From positions 280,392-344,391 of the forward strand of contig QKWP01000231.1 of assembly GCA_003550325.1 (NCBI GenBank): DNA of 64,000 bases. Reading direction: 5' to 3'. This document shows, piece after piece, positions 33,156 to 44,033 of the stretch (within the stretch, counting starts at the first letter, position 1; every line of letters begins with the position of its first letter). A program made the position numbers and the translations under genes. The stretch is from Gigaspora rosea. Lineage: Eukaryota; Glomeromycota; Glomeromycetes; Diversisporales; Gigasporaceae. Under the pieces are notes generated by a model that had not been told where the DNA came from, did no database searches, and saw nothing but the letters and a program-made list of their open reading frames with translations.

Positions 33156-34752
33156 ACTCCCCACAATTAACCTCTACCCTCATACCTAAACATTAAAAGA
33201 AGAAATACACACAACAAAAAAAAAATTAAAAACAAGAACAAAAAAAAACATACAAAAAGTACAAAAGCTGATCGTACTAGTTCTGCGCCGTGTCATGCGC
33301 TGCGCAGCTACCCTAATTATATAAATTATATTTGATCGGTATAGGTTTTAAAAATTATTATACTGATCTGCTCATTATATCATACTGATCTGCTATAATT
33401 TCGGTATAAAGATAACCAAACGGGGTGAAAAATGCCCGCATTCCATACTATACAATTTTGATTATTCATGCTATAACCTGTTGATTCATAATTTGCTGTA
33501 ATTACAAATCGACACACAATACTGTATATGGTTAACTCATATGGAGTCCCAAAATTCCGGTCGGGATACTCAAGGTGCATCGGAATTAGGGTCGGCTGAA
33601 TCAGAATTGATCAATTTTGCCCCAAGATCATAAAAAATTTTACAAATCTCATTAAGTAAAAAATGCCCAGCTGATATTTTGCTACAGAACTGCTACAACT
33701 AGGGCTAAACGCCGAACTAGATCCAACGCATCCGACCTGTATGTGGTTAAGGTTGATTTGCCACTATTGTGATTAATGAATTTGAATTATAATGAGGTTC
33801 TTGATCATAACTTGCTCATCAGTATATTAGTCTTAATATTTTGATAACAAGTTGTATAACTAATCAAAAAGCGTTAAAGCATAATAACTTGATTAGTACG
33901 TACGTACATTACGTATGTACGAACTGTACATATATCTGTTATAGGGCGATCGACAATAGCCATTAAAAATTTGGCTCATGGCAATTACGGCAAAAAATAA
34001 AGGCTGTTTAAATTTATAATATCGTTTAACATTCCCTTACAAAGCTTAAGTTGGTGGGGAGAGAGGATCAAATTAAACAATCATGTTAAAATTGCAAAAA
34101 TAATCGCATTATTATTGGTTGACTTAAAAACACATGACTTATTGGAATCTTGAGACACAACGAACATTCTGATTGGCCTGTTTTAAAGTTATTTACATTC
34201 TATTTAAGTATGAATAAAAATATTTCATGATTACAATGGTAACTTTAAAACAGAAATGTGCACATTATAATAATTATGACAGAATGGAGTAAAATGTCTA
34301 TAATGTGAAGTAACAAAAGCTGGCAAGTGTAAATAAGGATGATGATTGCATGAAAGCCCAATTACGCATGATCAGATATCACATGAAACGTGACGCAATA
34401 TAAATTTATAATTGACATTACTTTTTGCCCATGATATTGGCCTTAAAAATAGTTGTTGCTTGATTCCCTAAAAGTTAGTTCCCCTCCAGCTCATTTTTCT
34501 GACACTATATCCCCGACAGAATGTTTCACCTACAGCATTTTGTTGACAGAATCTTTCCTCGACATACCATGTTTTCGACCTCCCCTTTCCTTGACAGGCC
34601 ATATTTTCGAAAAGACATTTTACTAATATGACATATTTCAGAAAGAATATTTTTCTGGCATGACTTGTTTCAGACATCTTTTTCCAACAAGATCTTTTCC
34701 GATTAATTGGGTAGAGTGATATATTCGTGTTCATCACATCACATGATTAAGT
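33156..34752. other. Intergenic with repeats
   Basis: 33335-33430 is the reverse copy of the 24425-24560 repeat. At 34495-34710 degenerate 17-25 bp units (variants of TTTCCGACAGAATRTTT) create a 90-codon open frame on the - strand that is repetitive and not a recognised gene. Confidence 0.45.
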
Positions 34753-34821
34753 ACTCGGCCTGAATTAGGGTTAGGGCTAGGGTTAGATTAGGGTTAGGTG
34801 ATAGTATAATTTAGGCCGAGT
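34753..34821. repeat. 69-bp micro-element with TTAGGG core
   Basis: 15-bp inverted ends (ACTCGGCCTGAATTA; mirrored with one mismatch) enclose little more than four TTAGGG-type repeats. It is the smallest of the telomere-like islands bounded by inverted repeats in this window. Confidence 0.7.
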
Positions 34822-35490
34822 TGATAGTGCTAGAATGTTGTACAAAATAGCACAGTAAAAATAGCACATACATTATAGCAAAAGGTGGCACATAATATCA
34901 CATTATATAAAATAGCATATTCAGATAACAAGAATAATGTATATTATACACATGTTGGCTCATGATATGTGTTGGCTAATTTTGTGGAGAGCAAAAGATC
35001 AGTAAAGGATTTTAAAAAATAATGATATATTATGATTTCACTGATGAAGCTCTCTGTGTGTCTTAACAAAAAAAATTTTTACAAAATTTGGCTTCATATG
35101 CAATTAGATTGTTCATCTTATATTGATTACTTATATAAATTTATGTTTTTATAGTTAATCCATATCATTATTGTGATAGCACATAAATTTATATTTATTA
35201 TTCATGCCAAATTTCGTGCTGATTTAACTAGTAAACTGCTACAAAACCTGAGCTATTTACAGTTCAATTGGCATGGGCATACAGTCTCACATGGTTTATG
35301 GAATCTTACAAATTCAGACCATAACTGTACAAATCTGGATCTTGTTCTGTGCTACAAAGGCCTGTGCCTATCTGATGCAACCCATGCCAATCGTTCAATT
35401 TTCTTATAGAATACTCTGTTTCTAGTATTTATAAAATTTTCAATACTACTCTATTCTTGGTATTTGTAAAATTTCTAATATTAATTCATT
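34822..35490. other. Intergenic, possible small MITE
   Basis: At about 35264-35397, inverted words ATTGGCATGGGCATA and ACCCATGCCAAT enclose a 78-codon open frame without family resemblance. Nothing else seen. Confidence 0.4.
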
Positions 35491-35822
35491 TCTGTATTCA
35501 TTTAGCTCATGAAGATAAAGACCATTTATTAATATTGTAATTGGTACAAATAAATTAAATAATTATTTACTATTATATAATATCTTTTAATTATATTAAA
35601 TAATTTATTCAGATAATAATCAATTATTAATTACTAAAATCAAAATTAGCCAAACAAGATCACAAAATTAAAATTGTAGGTTATTATTTACTAGTACATA
35701 GTATCTGTCAAATCAGTCAATTAGCTTAATTATTTTATTTAGCTTGTAAAGGTAAAGATTAACTATTATCAATTGGTATTAAAATATACAAAGCAAATTA
35801 CAAATCAAGAAGATAAATAATT

Positions 35823-36049
35823 GTCGTGGCTGAAGCTGGAAATGGCTGAAGCTGGAAATTTTAAATATTTTAATATGAAATTTACAAAAAATTTTGGAAT
35901 GCATTTTGTACGATTTTTTTTTATAGTTAGATTAGAATTTAGGGTTAGGGTTTATAATAAAAGAGTATAGTTGGATTTTAGCAGGGCTTATAGTTTTAAA
36001 TCAAGACCTCTAATTTCCAGCTTCAGCCATTTCTAGCTTCAGCCGCGAC
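35823..36049. mobile_element. MITE with telomere-like core (copy D)
   Basis: 227 bp with perfect AATAATT duplications (35816-35822 and 36050-36056). Each end carries a doublet of GGCTGAAGCTGGAAAT-like words after GTCGT/GTCGC. The core has TTTAGGGTTAGGGTTT and the GGGCTTATAGTTT string also seen, reversed, in copies A and E. Confidence 0.85.
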
Positions 36050-36282
36050 AATAATTATTTACTATTATATAATCTATTCAAATTACTTTGTTTGGCTTAC
36101 AAAAATAAAGATTATTAGAATTAAATTAATTACAAGTCAATATTATAAATTATTTACTAGTACATAATATACATTAAATTAGTTAATCAATTTAATTATT
36201 TTGTCTGGGCTTGTGAAGATAATGATTATTTATTAATTAAAATAAAATCAGCAAAACAAGTTTTCAAAATCAAGAACATAAA

Positions 36283-37205
36283 GGGTGTGGTGACTTAGGG
36301 AAGTTGGTAAGTTGTCACCACCATACGGCAGATCTAGGGTTCAAATCCCACTGCCAACGCTTTGAAAAAATCGATCTGTGTTCTGGTAACTGCTTCTTGT
36401 CGATCGGTTGGGTATATTACCTTGGTATACCATCTCGAATGGGAGCTTTCAGGTGTAGTTGTGTACCATTACACAGACAAAGCCAAAGAACCAGAGAAAC
36501 AGAAACCCGTATGAAAAGTCCGGAGTAAGGAGATAACAATGATTTTCAACAGTGCTACCAGAACTGTAGTATCAGAAACTGGACCTGGAGAACTGAACGA
36601 TAAAAGACCTTCAGAGAAGAGGGTCCACCAACCTGGCCACCGGAGTTGCACCGGAGGAAAAGGACCTATATTACAGAAGTAGGTACCAAGAGAAGAAAAA
36701 CCATATGGCACCTAAAGCTGGGTAAATCGACCCTTCTGAGCTAACTGGATTGGAAGTTTGGCGTAAGGGAAAGTAGATACCGGGTCAGAGTGAACCTTAC
36801 AAGGGCAGAAGTAAGTAACTCAGGGGTTCAAGGGTACTACTCTGACCACAAGTGTTGGCTTTGGTTAATGCGCTGTTACTGAAGTGTAGGTAGATACCTG
36901 TGTGGGATAGGGAGCTATCCTACCAAAAAGTTAGCTGAAGGTGCAATTCCCTTGCTATAGTTGCTGGCCCTCCAGGGCTAGATGCAGATATGCTGTTCTT
37001 GGGGCCTTAGGATCTTGGGAAATGTCGACCCTTGAAAGTATTCTTGAATGGAGTTATGTGATACTTAACTGGAATTTCTCCTAAGGGTGCTGTCAACGGA
37101 AAGTCAAGTTGGAGGTGGAAGTTCATGGTGGAACTTGGGGGTTAAGACTTGGTAGATGGTATCTGGGTAAACAGGGTACGGCGAGGCATATCGAAGAAGG
37201 AAAAA
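36283..37205 (+). mobile_element. Long tRNA-headed SINE (923 bp)
   Basis: A tRNA-like head has GTGACTTAGGGAAGTTGGTA (A-box region) and B-box GGGTTCAAATCCC. The body is much GC-richer than its surroundings and lacks a conserved ORF; the tail is a short A run. The 17-bp sequence AAAATCAAGAACATAAA is present on both sides (36266-36282 and 37206-37222), a perfect target duplication in satellite DNA. The first 600 bp match the element at 58672; the 3' parts differ. Longer than classic SINEs, it may be a tRNA-headed composite mobilised by a LINE. Confidence 0.85.
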
Positions 37206-37497
37206 AAAATCAAGAACATAAATTATTATTTACTAGTACTTAATATCTATAAAATTAGTCAATTATCTTAATTTTTTTATTGATTTTGTAAAGATAAAAA
37301 TTTAATTATTAACAATTGGTATTAAAATTAGCAAAGCAAATTCACAAATCAAAGAGCATAATATTTTAAATCATTTCAATTATATTAATTGATTCATTTA
37401 GCTTGTAAAGATAAAGTTATTAGAATTATTAATTGCATAATTACAAAAAAATTGTAAAGAGCATTTTTTGGCCAAAATTGAATATTAATATATATTG

Positions 37498-37715
37498 CAG
37501 CTAATGCAGAAAATAGCTGATGTTAAAATTTGGAATCTTGATTTGAAACTATAAGCCCTGCTAAAATCTACAAATACTCTTTAAATATCAAATCTACTCC
37601 CAAAGCTCACCTAACTCTATAAGACAAAAATGAAAAAATCACTACAAAAAATTTTAAAATTTCATATCAAAGTAGATCAAAATTTCAGCCTCAGCCATTT
37701 TCAGCATCAGCTACA
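37498..37715. mobile_element. MITE with telomere-like core (copy E, degenerate)
   Basis: Doublet ends (AGCTAATGCAGAAAAT then AGCTGATGTTAAAATT on the left; mirrored with TCAGCC and TCAGCATCAGCT on the right) and a core very close to copy A (ACTATAAGCCCTGCTAAAAT). The telomere-like part is eroded (CACCTAACTC). No clear target duplication remains. Confidence 0.65.
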
Positions 37716-38022
37716 GTATAACAATATATTATTTTTATAAAATTTGTTAGCCATATCTATGCTTACTAAAAAAATCATTATTCAATTACACAACTGGACA
37801 ACAATCAGGTAATTGTTCAAGTGAATGTATTCAATTGTATTCGATTGTATTAGTGTGCAGTGATCTACAAAGTTGATCAAAAGTCATATCATTTTGTAAA
37901 CTGCAATAAAATTAGCCAAACAGGTTTACAAGTCAAGAACATAAATTATTATTTGCCAGTACACAAATTAGTCAATAAGCTTAATTATTTTATTTGGCTT
38001 GTAAAGAGAAAAATTAATAATT

Positions 38023-38244
38023 GTGGAAGATTAAAATGAAATCAGATTAAAATGAAACTGGGGGCCTCCATTGCTCACCTTTAAAGCTTATAAAACCCAT
38101 ATATACTCATTTATTAATAACCCTAACCCTAAACCCTAACCTTAATGCTAAAAAACCCCCAAAAATGTCCCCTAAAAAATTTTAAAATTTTGCTTAAAAA
38201 ATAGAAAAATTTTATTTTAATCCGATTTCATTTTAATCTGCCAC
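38023..38244. mobile_element. MITE with telomere-like core (copy F)
   Basis: 222 bp with perfect AATAATT duplications (38016-38022 and 38245-38251). Ends are GTGG plus two AGATTAAAATGAAA words on the left and the mirror with CCAC on the right. The core contains ACCCTAACCCTAAACCCTAA. Confidence 0.85.
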
Positions 38245-38390
38245 AATAATTAGAATTAAAATCAGCAAACAAGTTCATAAAATAAGAAACAAATAATTAT
38301 TCACTAGTAAATAATATTGTCAAATCAACCAATTAGCTTAATCATTTAATTTGGCCTCTGAAGATAAAGATCATTTACTAACTAGGTATG

Positions 38391-39118
38391 CGCCTACCCT
38401 TGAGCTGTGAGTTTTTTTTTCAACCCTGGTTTTTCCTCTTGTACATTTTATGTTATAATTTAATTCTATGGTTAATTTTGTAATTTTGAAATGTTTTTTG
38501 AACCTACTATTGGTAAAAACTTCTTAGCAATATTTATATATTTTTTTTTTGTGTTGTTGGTAAATGAATTTATTGTGTCTGCATATTTAACTATTTTGCA
38601 TTTATATAATCTGACACAATATATTTACGAAATTTTAAGGTAAATCTTAATATTTAACATTTATTACACTTAGAATTAGATTATTAGGGGTTTCGTGATT
38701 AACAACCGATCCTATTATATAAAATTATCTTTCGTCAATTTAGAATAGGACAATTTGTCAATTTAAGTAATATGTATACTTTTTTTAGTTATATGTCAAT
38801 TTTATTTGACTCTATTAACCCAATGGGTAATAAAATAATTTGGAATCACTAAAGTTAAGAGATAATTAGCATATAGATCAAAATTGGTGCGCTTGTTTAA
38901 GGTTGTCTGAATTAGAGAGTTACGAAATTAAGATGTTTGATTTTTTTGTAGAAATGATCTTAAATAATTGATGTGTTTTTGAAATTAGTAAATTATTTTT
39001 AATTAGGAGAAATATATTAAGATTATTTGCTTATAATTTTGAAACATCTAACACAATTATTTGTAATGTTAAATATTTTTTGATCAAGAGATCGATAAAT
39101 TTATATTATGATAATAAT
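38391..39118. other. AT-rich intergenic before the gap
   Basis: No gene or structured repeat recognised. Confidence 0.5.
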
Positions 39119-39942
39119 NNNNNNNNNNNNNNNNNNNNNNNNNNNNNNNNNNNNNNNNNNNNNNNNNNNNNNNNNNNNNNNNNNNNNNNNNNNNNNNNNN
39201 NNNNNNNNNNNNNNNNNNNNNNNNNNNNNNNNNNNNNNNNNNNNNNNNNNNNNNNNNNNNNNNNNNNNNNNNNNNNNNNNNNNNNNNNNNNNNNNNNNNN
39301 NNNNNNNNNNNNNNNNNNNNNNNNNNNNNNNNNNNNNNNNNNNNNNNNNNNNNNNNNNNNNNNNNNNNNNNNNNNNNNNNNNNNNNNNNNNNNNNNNNNN
39401 NNNNNNNNNNNNNNNNNNNNNNNNNNNNNNNNNNNNNNNNNNNNNNNNNNNNNNNNNNNNNNNNNNNNNNNNNNNNNNNNNNNNNNNNNNNNNNNNNNNN
39501 NNNNNNNNNNNNNNNNNNNNNNNNNNNNNNNNNNNNNNNNNNNNNNNNNNNNNNNNNNNNNNNNNNNNNNNNNNNNNNNNNNNNNNNNNNNNNNNNNNNN
39601 NNNNNNNNNNNNNNNNNNNNNNNNNNNNNNNNNNNNNNNNNNNNNNNNNNNNNNNNNNNNNNNNNNNNNNNNNNNNNNNNNNNNNNNNNNNNNNNNNNNN
39701 NNNNNNNNNNNNNNNNNNNNNNNNNNNNNNNNNNNNNNNNNNNNNNNNNNNNNNNNNNNNNNNNNNNNNNNNNNNNNNNNNNNNNNNNNNNNNNNNNNNN
39801 NNNNNNNNNNNNNNNNNNNNNNNNNNNNNNNNNNNNNNNNNNNNNNNNNNNNNNNNNNNNNNNNNNNNNNNNNNNNNNNNNNNNNNNNNNNNNNNNNNNN
39901 NNNNNNNNNNNNNNNNNNNNNNNNNNNNNNNNNNNNNNNNNN
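39119..39942. other. Assembly gap, 824 N
   Basis: Undetermined bases, followed by an A run at 39943-39957. Any reading frame across it is meaningless. Confidence 1.
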
Positions 39943-39957
39943 AAAAAAAAAAAAAAA

Positions 39958-40638
39958 CAAATCCAAAGTATCAATAACGAATGCAGAATATTTAATTTTT
40001 ATTAAACAGTCATCAATGACTTTTAATTTTTTTATTTTTCGATACACTAACTAAAGACAAATCAATTCATTTCATTTAATATCTCATTATGATGAATTAT
40101 TGACAATCGCATAAATGAAATTTTTTTCACAAACAGTTTCAAGTCGAATTGTCTGTGGTTTAATTTAAATAAGTCTCTTTATACTTAAATAATTTTCATG
40201 AATATCATAATAAGAACGAATTAATGCCCAGAATAATTATTACATTATTGTTTTACAAAAAAAAATTCGCATACTAATTCGTTCAAAAATTATTCGTGCA
40301 TTCAATAACCATTTTCATTCAAGTTTCTAAATTGAATTCAACAATCGAGTGAATGCATTACCACAAACCATCCTTGATAATTAATTGCCTGCCTAAGAAC
40401 TAATTATTAATTATATTGCGATCATTTTATATCTTCTTGTTGACATTTTTTTAATTTATTTATCAATTTTTTCAATAATTTAACATTTGAAAAAGATTTA
40501 AAATCAAAAAAAATCTATTTCAAAGTCATTGTATTCAATCCAAATATAACCGCTATTATTTTTAAAAAATTTTTAAGAATTCTCAAACTTTTCACCCCAT
40601 TCCCACTTTTTTATTTTTATTTTCATTTTTTTTTTGAA
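39958..40638. other. AT-rich intergenic after the gap
   Basis: No gene recognised. Contains homopolymers only. Confidence 0.5.
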
Positions 40639-40823
40639 TCACGGTTATTAATTAAATGTAACATTTGATATTATCACAGTTATTAATTAAATGTAACATT
40701 TGATATTATCACGGTTATTAATTAAATGTAACATTTGATATTATCACGGTTATTAATTAATAAATGTAACATTTGATATTATCACGGTTATTAATTAAAT
40801 GTAACATTTGATATTATCACGAA
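40639..40823. repeat. 35-bp tandem repeat, five units
   Basis: Near-identical units built on CACGGTTATTAATTAAATG followed by TAACATTTGATATTAT. One unit has an extra TAAT. There are no unique spacers, so it is not a CRISPR array. Confidence 0.9.
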
Positions 40824-41086
40824 GTTTGACAAGACAATTTCTATCGTCAATTTTCAATAAACCACTAATACATTACCTCCTATAATTTTTTCCAAATAAA
40901 TCCAACAATAAAACTACATCTGAATTACCATTAATATTGAACCTTTTTAATATAAATGATCACAAAAATTTCTCATTCATGCAGTTTTTCATAATTTCCT
41001 TCGATTTTAACCTTATTCAACATTCATTCACCCTTTGATTTTAAACGTATATATTCAACAGCTCTTCGACTAGCGAAAATATTTTT

Positions 41087-41332
41087 TTTGAGCGCTAAGG
41101 GCTAATAGCCAGCACCGAGCTGTGCTGCCCTGATCTTTAGCTTGATAAAGTTTGAGCAAGCGCAAGAGCAGAAATATAATACATTATACAATCGTTTGAC
41201 TTTTGCGACACCTAAAATTACTTAAAAAGGTTATCCCCAAGAATATCTATTTCCAAAAATGACTGTCGAACCAACAAAATTATAATCTACCGTCACACCA
41301 AGTGCCAACGATTACTTCTAAGCGCTAATTAT
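41087..41332. mobile_element. Possible MITE with AGCGCTAA ends
   Basis: GAGCGCTAAGGGCTAA on the left faces CTAAGCGCTAATTA on the right in inverted orientation over about 245 bp. A related CACCAAGCGCTAAC/TTAGCGCTAAC piece is at 28092-28130. The target duplication is unclear. Confidence 0.45.
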
Positions 41333-41900
41333 TGATATTAAATCAGCAAAGCAAATTTATAAATAATTATTTACCATTAAATAAAATCTTTCAAATTATT
41401 TTGATCAACATTAATTATTTTTATATAATTGTGGATATAAAGAAAATTTATTAACTATTCGAATTAAAATCAGTAAAACAAGTTTCTGGCACAAGAAAAT
41501 AATACTTCTTTATCTTTGCATAAAATTTTCAAGTCATTTTATTCAAATTAATCATTTTGTTTAACTTGTGAATAAAAAGTTTATTTAATTGTTGGAATTA
41601 AATTAGCAAAAAAGTTAAGTATATATACTTAATTATTTCATATGCTTGTAAATATAAAGATAATTTTATTAACTAGTAGAATTAAATTCAGCAAAAAAAT
41701 TCCTGGATCAAGAATATAAAAACCTATCATATTACTTTTCAAATCATTTCTTTTACATTAATCATTTCATTTAACCTGCAAATATAAAGTTCATTATTAA
41801 TTGGAATTAAAATCAACAAAGAAACTTCACAAAAATATATATGTTTATTCATTATTATAAAATACCCTTCAAATTATTTCAATTGCTTTAGAGTTGTTAA
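41333..41900. repeat. Degenerate satellite array, second block
   Basis: Four to five more units of the satellite seen at 35.5-38.4 kb, about 130 bp each, with the same landmarks (AATTAAAATCAGYAAA, CAAGAAAATAA-like, TTAATYATTTYATTTAACYTG). More diverged than the first block. Confidence 0.6.
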
Positions 41901-42674
41901 ATGTGGTTGGTTAAATTACTCAATCTTTGGTTCACTTTAAATTTGCTATGCGTTTTTATATAGTTACTCCAGGCTTCCCTAAATTTTAAATTATTATTTT
42001 TAAATCTTTACCAAGTAAAAAATATACTGTATCACATTTAACGAGAAAGGTATATTGTATAACCTAACATTATGGTTGCACAAAATTGTATGCTCTATCT
42101 TCTTCAAGACTATGATGCCCACATTCAATTTGACTGGAATTGCTTTGTTTTAATTTTGCATCAATTGAAGAATAATATTAAATATTTTATTTAAAATTTG
42201 AAACAATTATTGTATAAAAAAGAATAAATAAAAATTATAAACTTTAAAAATATTATAATGATAATTAAAATAAATTACAAATTCACATTTAAATAAATAA
42301 TATAAATCAATTAATTTAAACAAAAATTTATTTATTAATAAATAAGAAAAAATAACTGTATTTAAATAAATAAAAAGAAATTAAAAATATTAAATTATTT
42401 TATTAGAGGGTTTCAATAAGTTAAAAATAAGTATTATTTTTTAAATAGCATTTTTACAATGCTACAATGAAGGGTTTCAAAGTTAACAGATAAATGATGC
42501 ATTTGGAAAATAAATATAATTTTTTCAATATCATTTTTACTATCTGCTATGTTGAATTATAAATTGAAAAAATAAAATAAGAGTTTTTGATATTAATTTT
42601 GAAACCTTCTAATATATTATATAATTTCTATATATATATATATATAATAATAAAATTATGCAGTATGATATATT
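41901..42674. other. AT-rich intergenic with MITE-like repeats
   Basis: 42413-42603 contains one and a half copies of a repeat of about 130 bp with ends AAGGGTTTCAAAGTTAA and TTAATTTTGAAACCTT. An inverted homologue lies at 45366-45498, on the other side of the secreted-protein gene. Confidence 0.5.
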
Positions 42675-43769
42675 TTATTTTAATTCATCCTTTTTTCTGT
42701 CTCGCTCAACTTTCCACGAACAATACATTACTAGTTCTTCCATATCTTCATCATCTAAATGATTTAGTCCAAAATTTTGGTGTTGCAATTGATTAACGCT
42801 CCTTTCTAGCTCTTTAGCATATCTTTGTATAGCTAATAAATAAACATCCACGTCGATAAACAGCGCAAACCGTTCTCGCACTCTATTATAATCTCGCCAC
42901 AAATTCAATTGTGTTTGAGGATTATCATTCATAACTGAAGCTCTTGTAAGTACTTCAAGGAATTCTGCAAACCCTGGAGGATTTACTCCTAAAAGACGAT
43001 CACGTCTTCTTTGGTAATATTCTACTGGACGTTCTTCCCTATTAGGAAAAGGAATTCTGCATACTGGTTGAGATGTAGAAGCTTGAGATGTAGAAGATTC
43101 AGGTATTTCAGGATCCTGTTTACAAGTTTCAGATGTAGAAGGATCAAGCGGACGCACAATGTCATCAACTGTTTGAGGTATACAAGGTGTTAATTGTTGT
43201 TGTGAATTATAATCTGGAATTGCTTCTGAGGTTGGACAATCAGGTATAGGTAATTGTGAATTAGAGCTAGAGCCCATTTCGAAATTATAATATTCTGATG
43301 CTTGATATTCACGCAACATATCTCTAAGGGAAGGGCCCCGAATGGGGATTTCTGGATGCAATGCTAGACTTTCAGGTAGATCTTGTTGAAATGGAGTACT
43401 TGGATTAAGCCAAAGCTTGAATTTGTCCCACAGTGATAACTGTACTTCACGACGCCCATCAATCACTGTATCATAATTGTTAAATGCACAACAAAGACAA
43501 AATGCAAGAAAAGTTTTAAGCTTTTCGCAAGACGCAGCAAGTCCTATCAAAGCCATTTGTATAGGAACATCAGCTGGACGCCTAATTATTGTTCCTTTAA
43601 GATTAAGTGGGTCAAAAATAAGTTTATTAGAATCTCTTTTTTTCAAATCATGACCTGATCTATTAGCTAGTAAGTTACGTTCTTCTAATACATGATTAGG
43701 TAAAGTAGTCGTCAAGTGAACATGGAAAATAAGAATCAAAAAAGCAAGGATTTTTAAAATTTTAACCAT
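42675..43769 (-). CDS. Secreted protein, effector-like (paralogue 2)
   Basis: 364 residues from the ATG whose first base is 43769; a longer frame upstream lacks a signal peptide at its start and is not preferred. The signal peptide (VKILKILAFLILIFHVHLTT) and the following LPNHVLEERNLLANRSGH closely match paralogue 1, as do the Kex2-like LKKRD site, FLAFCLCCAFNN, CPTSEAIP, LTPCIP and NPPGFAEFLEVL. It has an extra Ser/Thr-rich insert (SSTSQASTSQP) and an acidic C-terminus. Single exon. Function unknown; a secreted effector or surface protein is inference. Confidence 0.8.
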   Translation of the reverse strand: MVKILKILAFLILIFHVHLTTTLPNHVLEERNLLANRSGHDLKKRDSNKLIFDPLNLKGTIIRRPADVPIQMALIGLAASCEKLKTFLAFCLCCAFNNYDTVIDGRREVQLSLWDKFKLWLNPSTPFQQDLPESLALHPEIPIRGPSLRDMLREYQASEYYNFEMGSSSNSQLPIPDCPTSEAIPDYNSQQQLTPCIPQTVDDIVRPLDPSTSETCKQDPEIPESSTSQASTSQPVCRIPFPNREERPVEYYQRRRDRLLGVNPPGFAEFLEVLTRASVMNDNPQTQLNLWRDYNRVRERFALFIDVDVYLLAIQRYAKELERSVNQLQHQNFGLNHLDDEDMEELVMYCSWKVERDRKKDELK

Positions 43770-43937
43770 AATGGATATACTGGTTGTTGAAAAATATTTC
43801 CATGTATTTATATATGAGAAGAAAATCAGACTTTGGTTTTTTAACTTTATACTACTTAACAATTTTCAATACTTAAAATTTGTATGATTAGAAGAACTAT
43901 TAACGCTAATGTTTTGGGGGTTTTTTTTTTATCAAGC

Positions 43938-44033
43938 CTGTCAATTACGTATTAATATAGAAGACTATTTTGAATTTTGGCTTACACGTATCATACGCTG
44001 CTGATTATGGTAAGTCCCGGTAATATTTCGATC
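43938..44033 (-). promoter_or_regulatory. Conserved upstream block of paralogue 2
   Basis: Lies 169-264 bp upstream of the ATG and matches, on the - strand, the block upstream of paralogue 1: AATATTACCGG, ACTTACCATAATCAGCA and CGTATGAT in the same order. A CATATATAAATAC box lies nearer the start. Both the distance to the ATG and the order are preserved. Confidence 0.55.

Larger units (their letters stand above)
35490..38390. repeat. Degenerate satellite array hosting insertions
   Basis: A diverged unit of about 115-140 bp recurs in tandem. Its landmarks are AATTAAAATCAGCAAA, CAAGTTCACAAATCAAGAAC, ATAAATTATTATTTACTAGT, AATCAGTCAATTAGCTTAAT and TTTGGCTTGTAAAGATAAAG. MITEs at 35823, 37498 and 38023 and a SINE at 36283 interrupt it; exact target duplications show that each landed in satellite sequence. 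The array resumes at about 41330-41900. Confidence 0.7.

Noticed and set aside
34468-34737. 89-codon Cys-containing open frame on the - strand
   Set aside because: Built from degenerate short repeats (TTTCCGACAGAAT-type); no signal peptide or family similarity.
36283-36365. Functional tRNA gene
   Set aside because: A tRNA-like head with a good B-box, but it continues into a long retroposon with a target duplication; the same holds at 23072 and 58672.
39080-40054. Long open frames on both strands across 39.1-40.0 kb
   Set aside because: They consist of undetermined bases in the assembly gap and have no sequence content.
40639-40823. CRISPR-like array
   Set aside because: Five 35-bp tandem copies without unique spacers, in a eukaryotic context.
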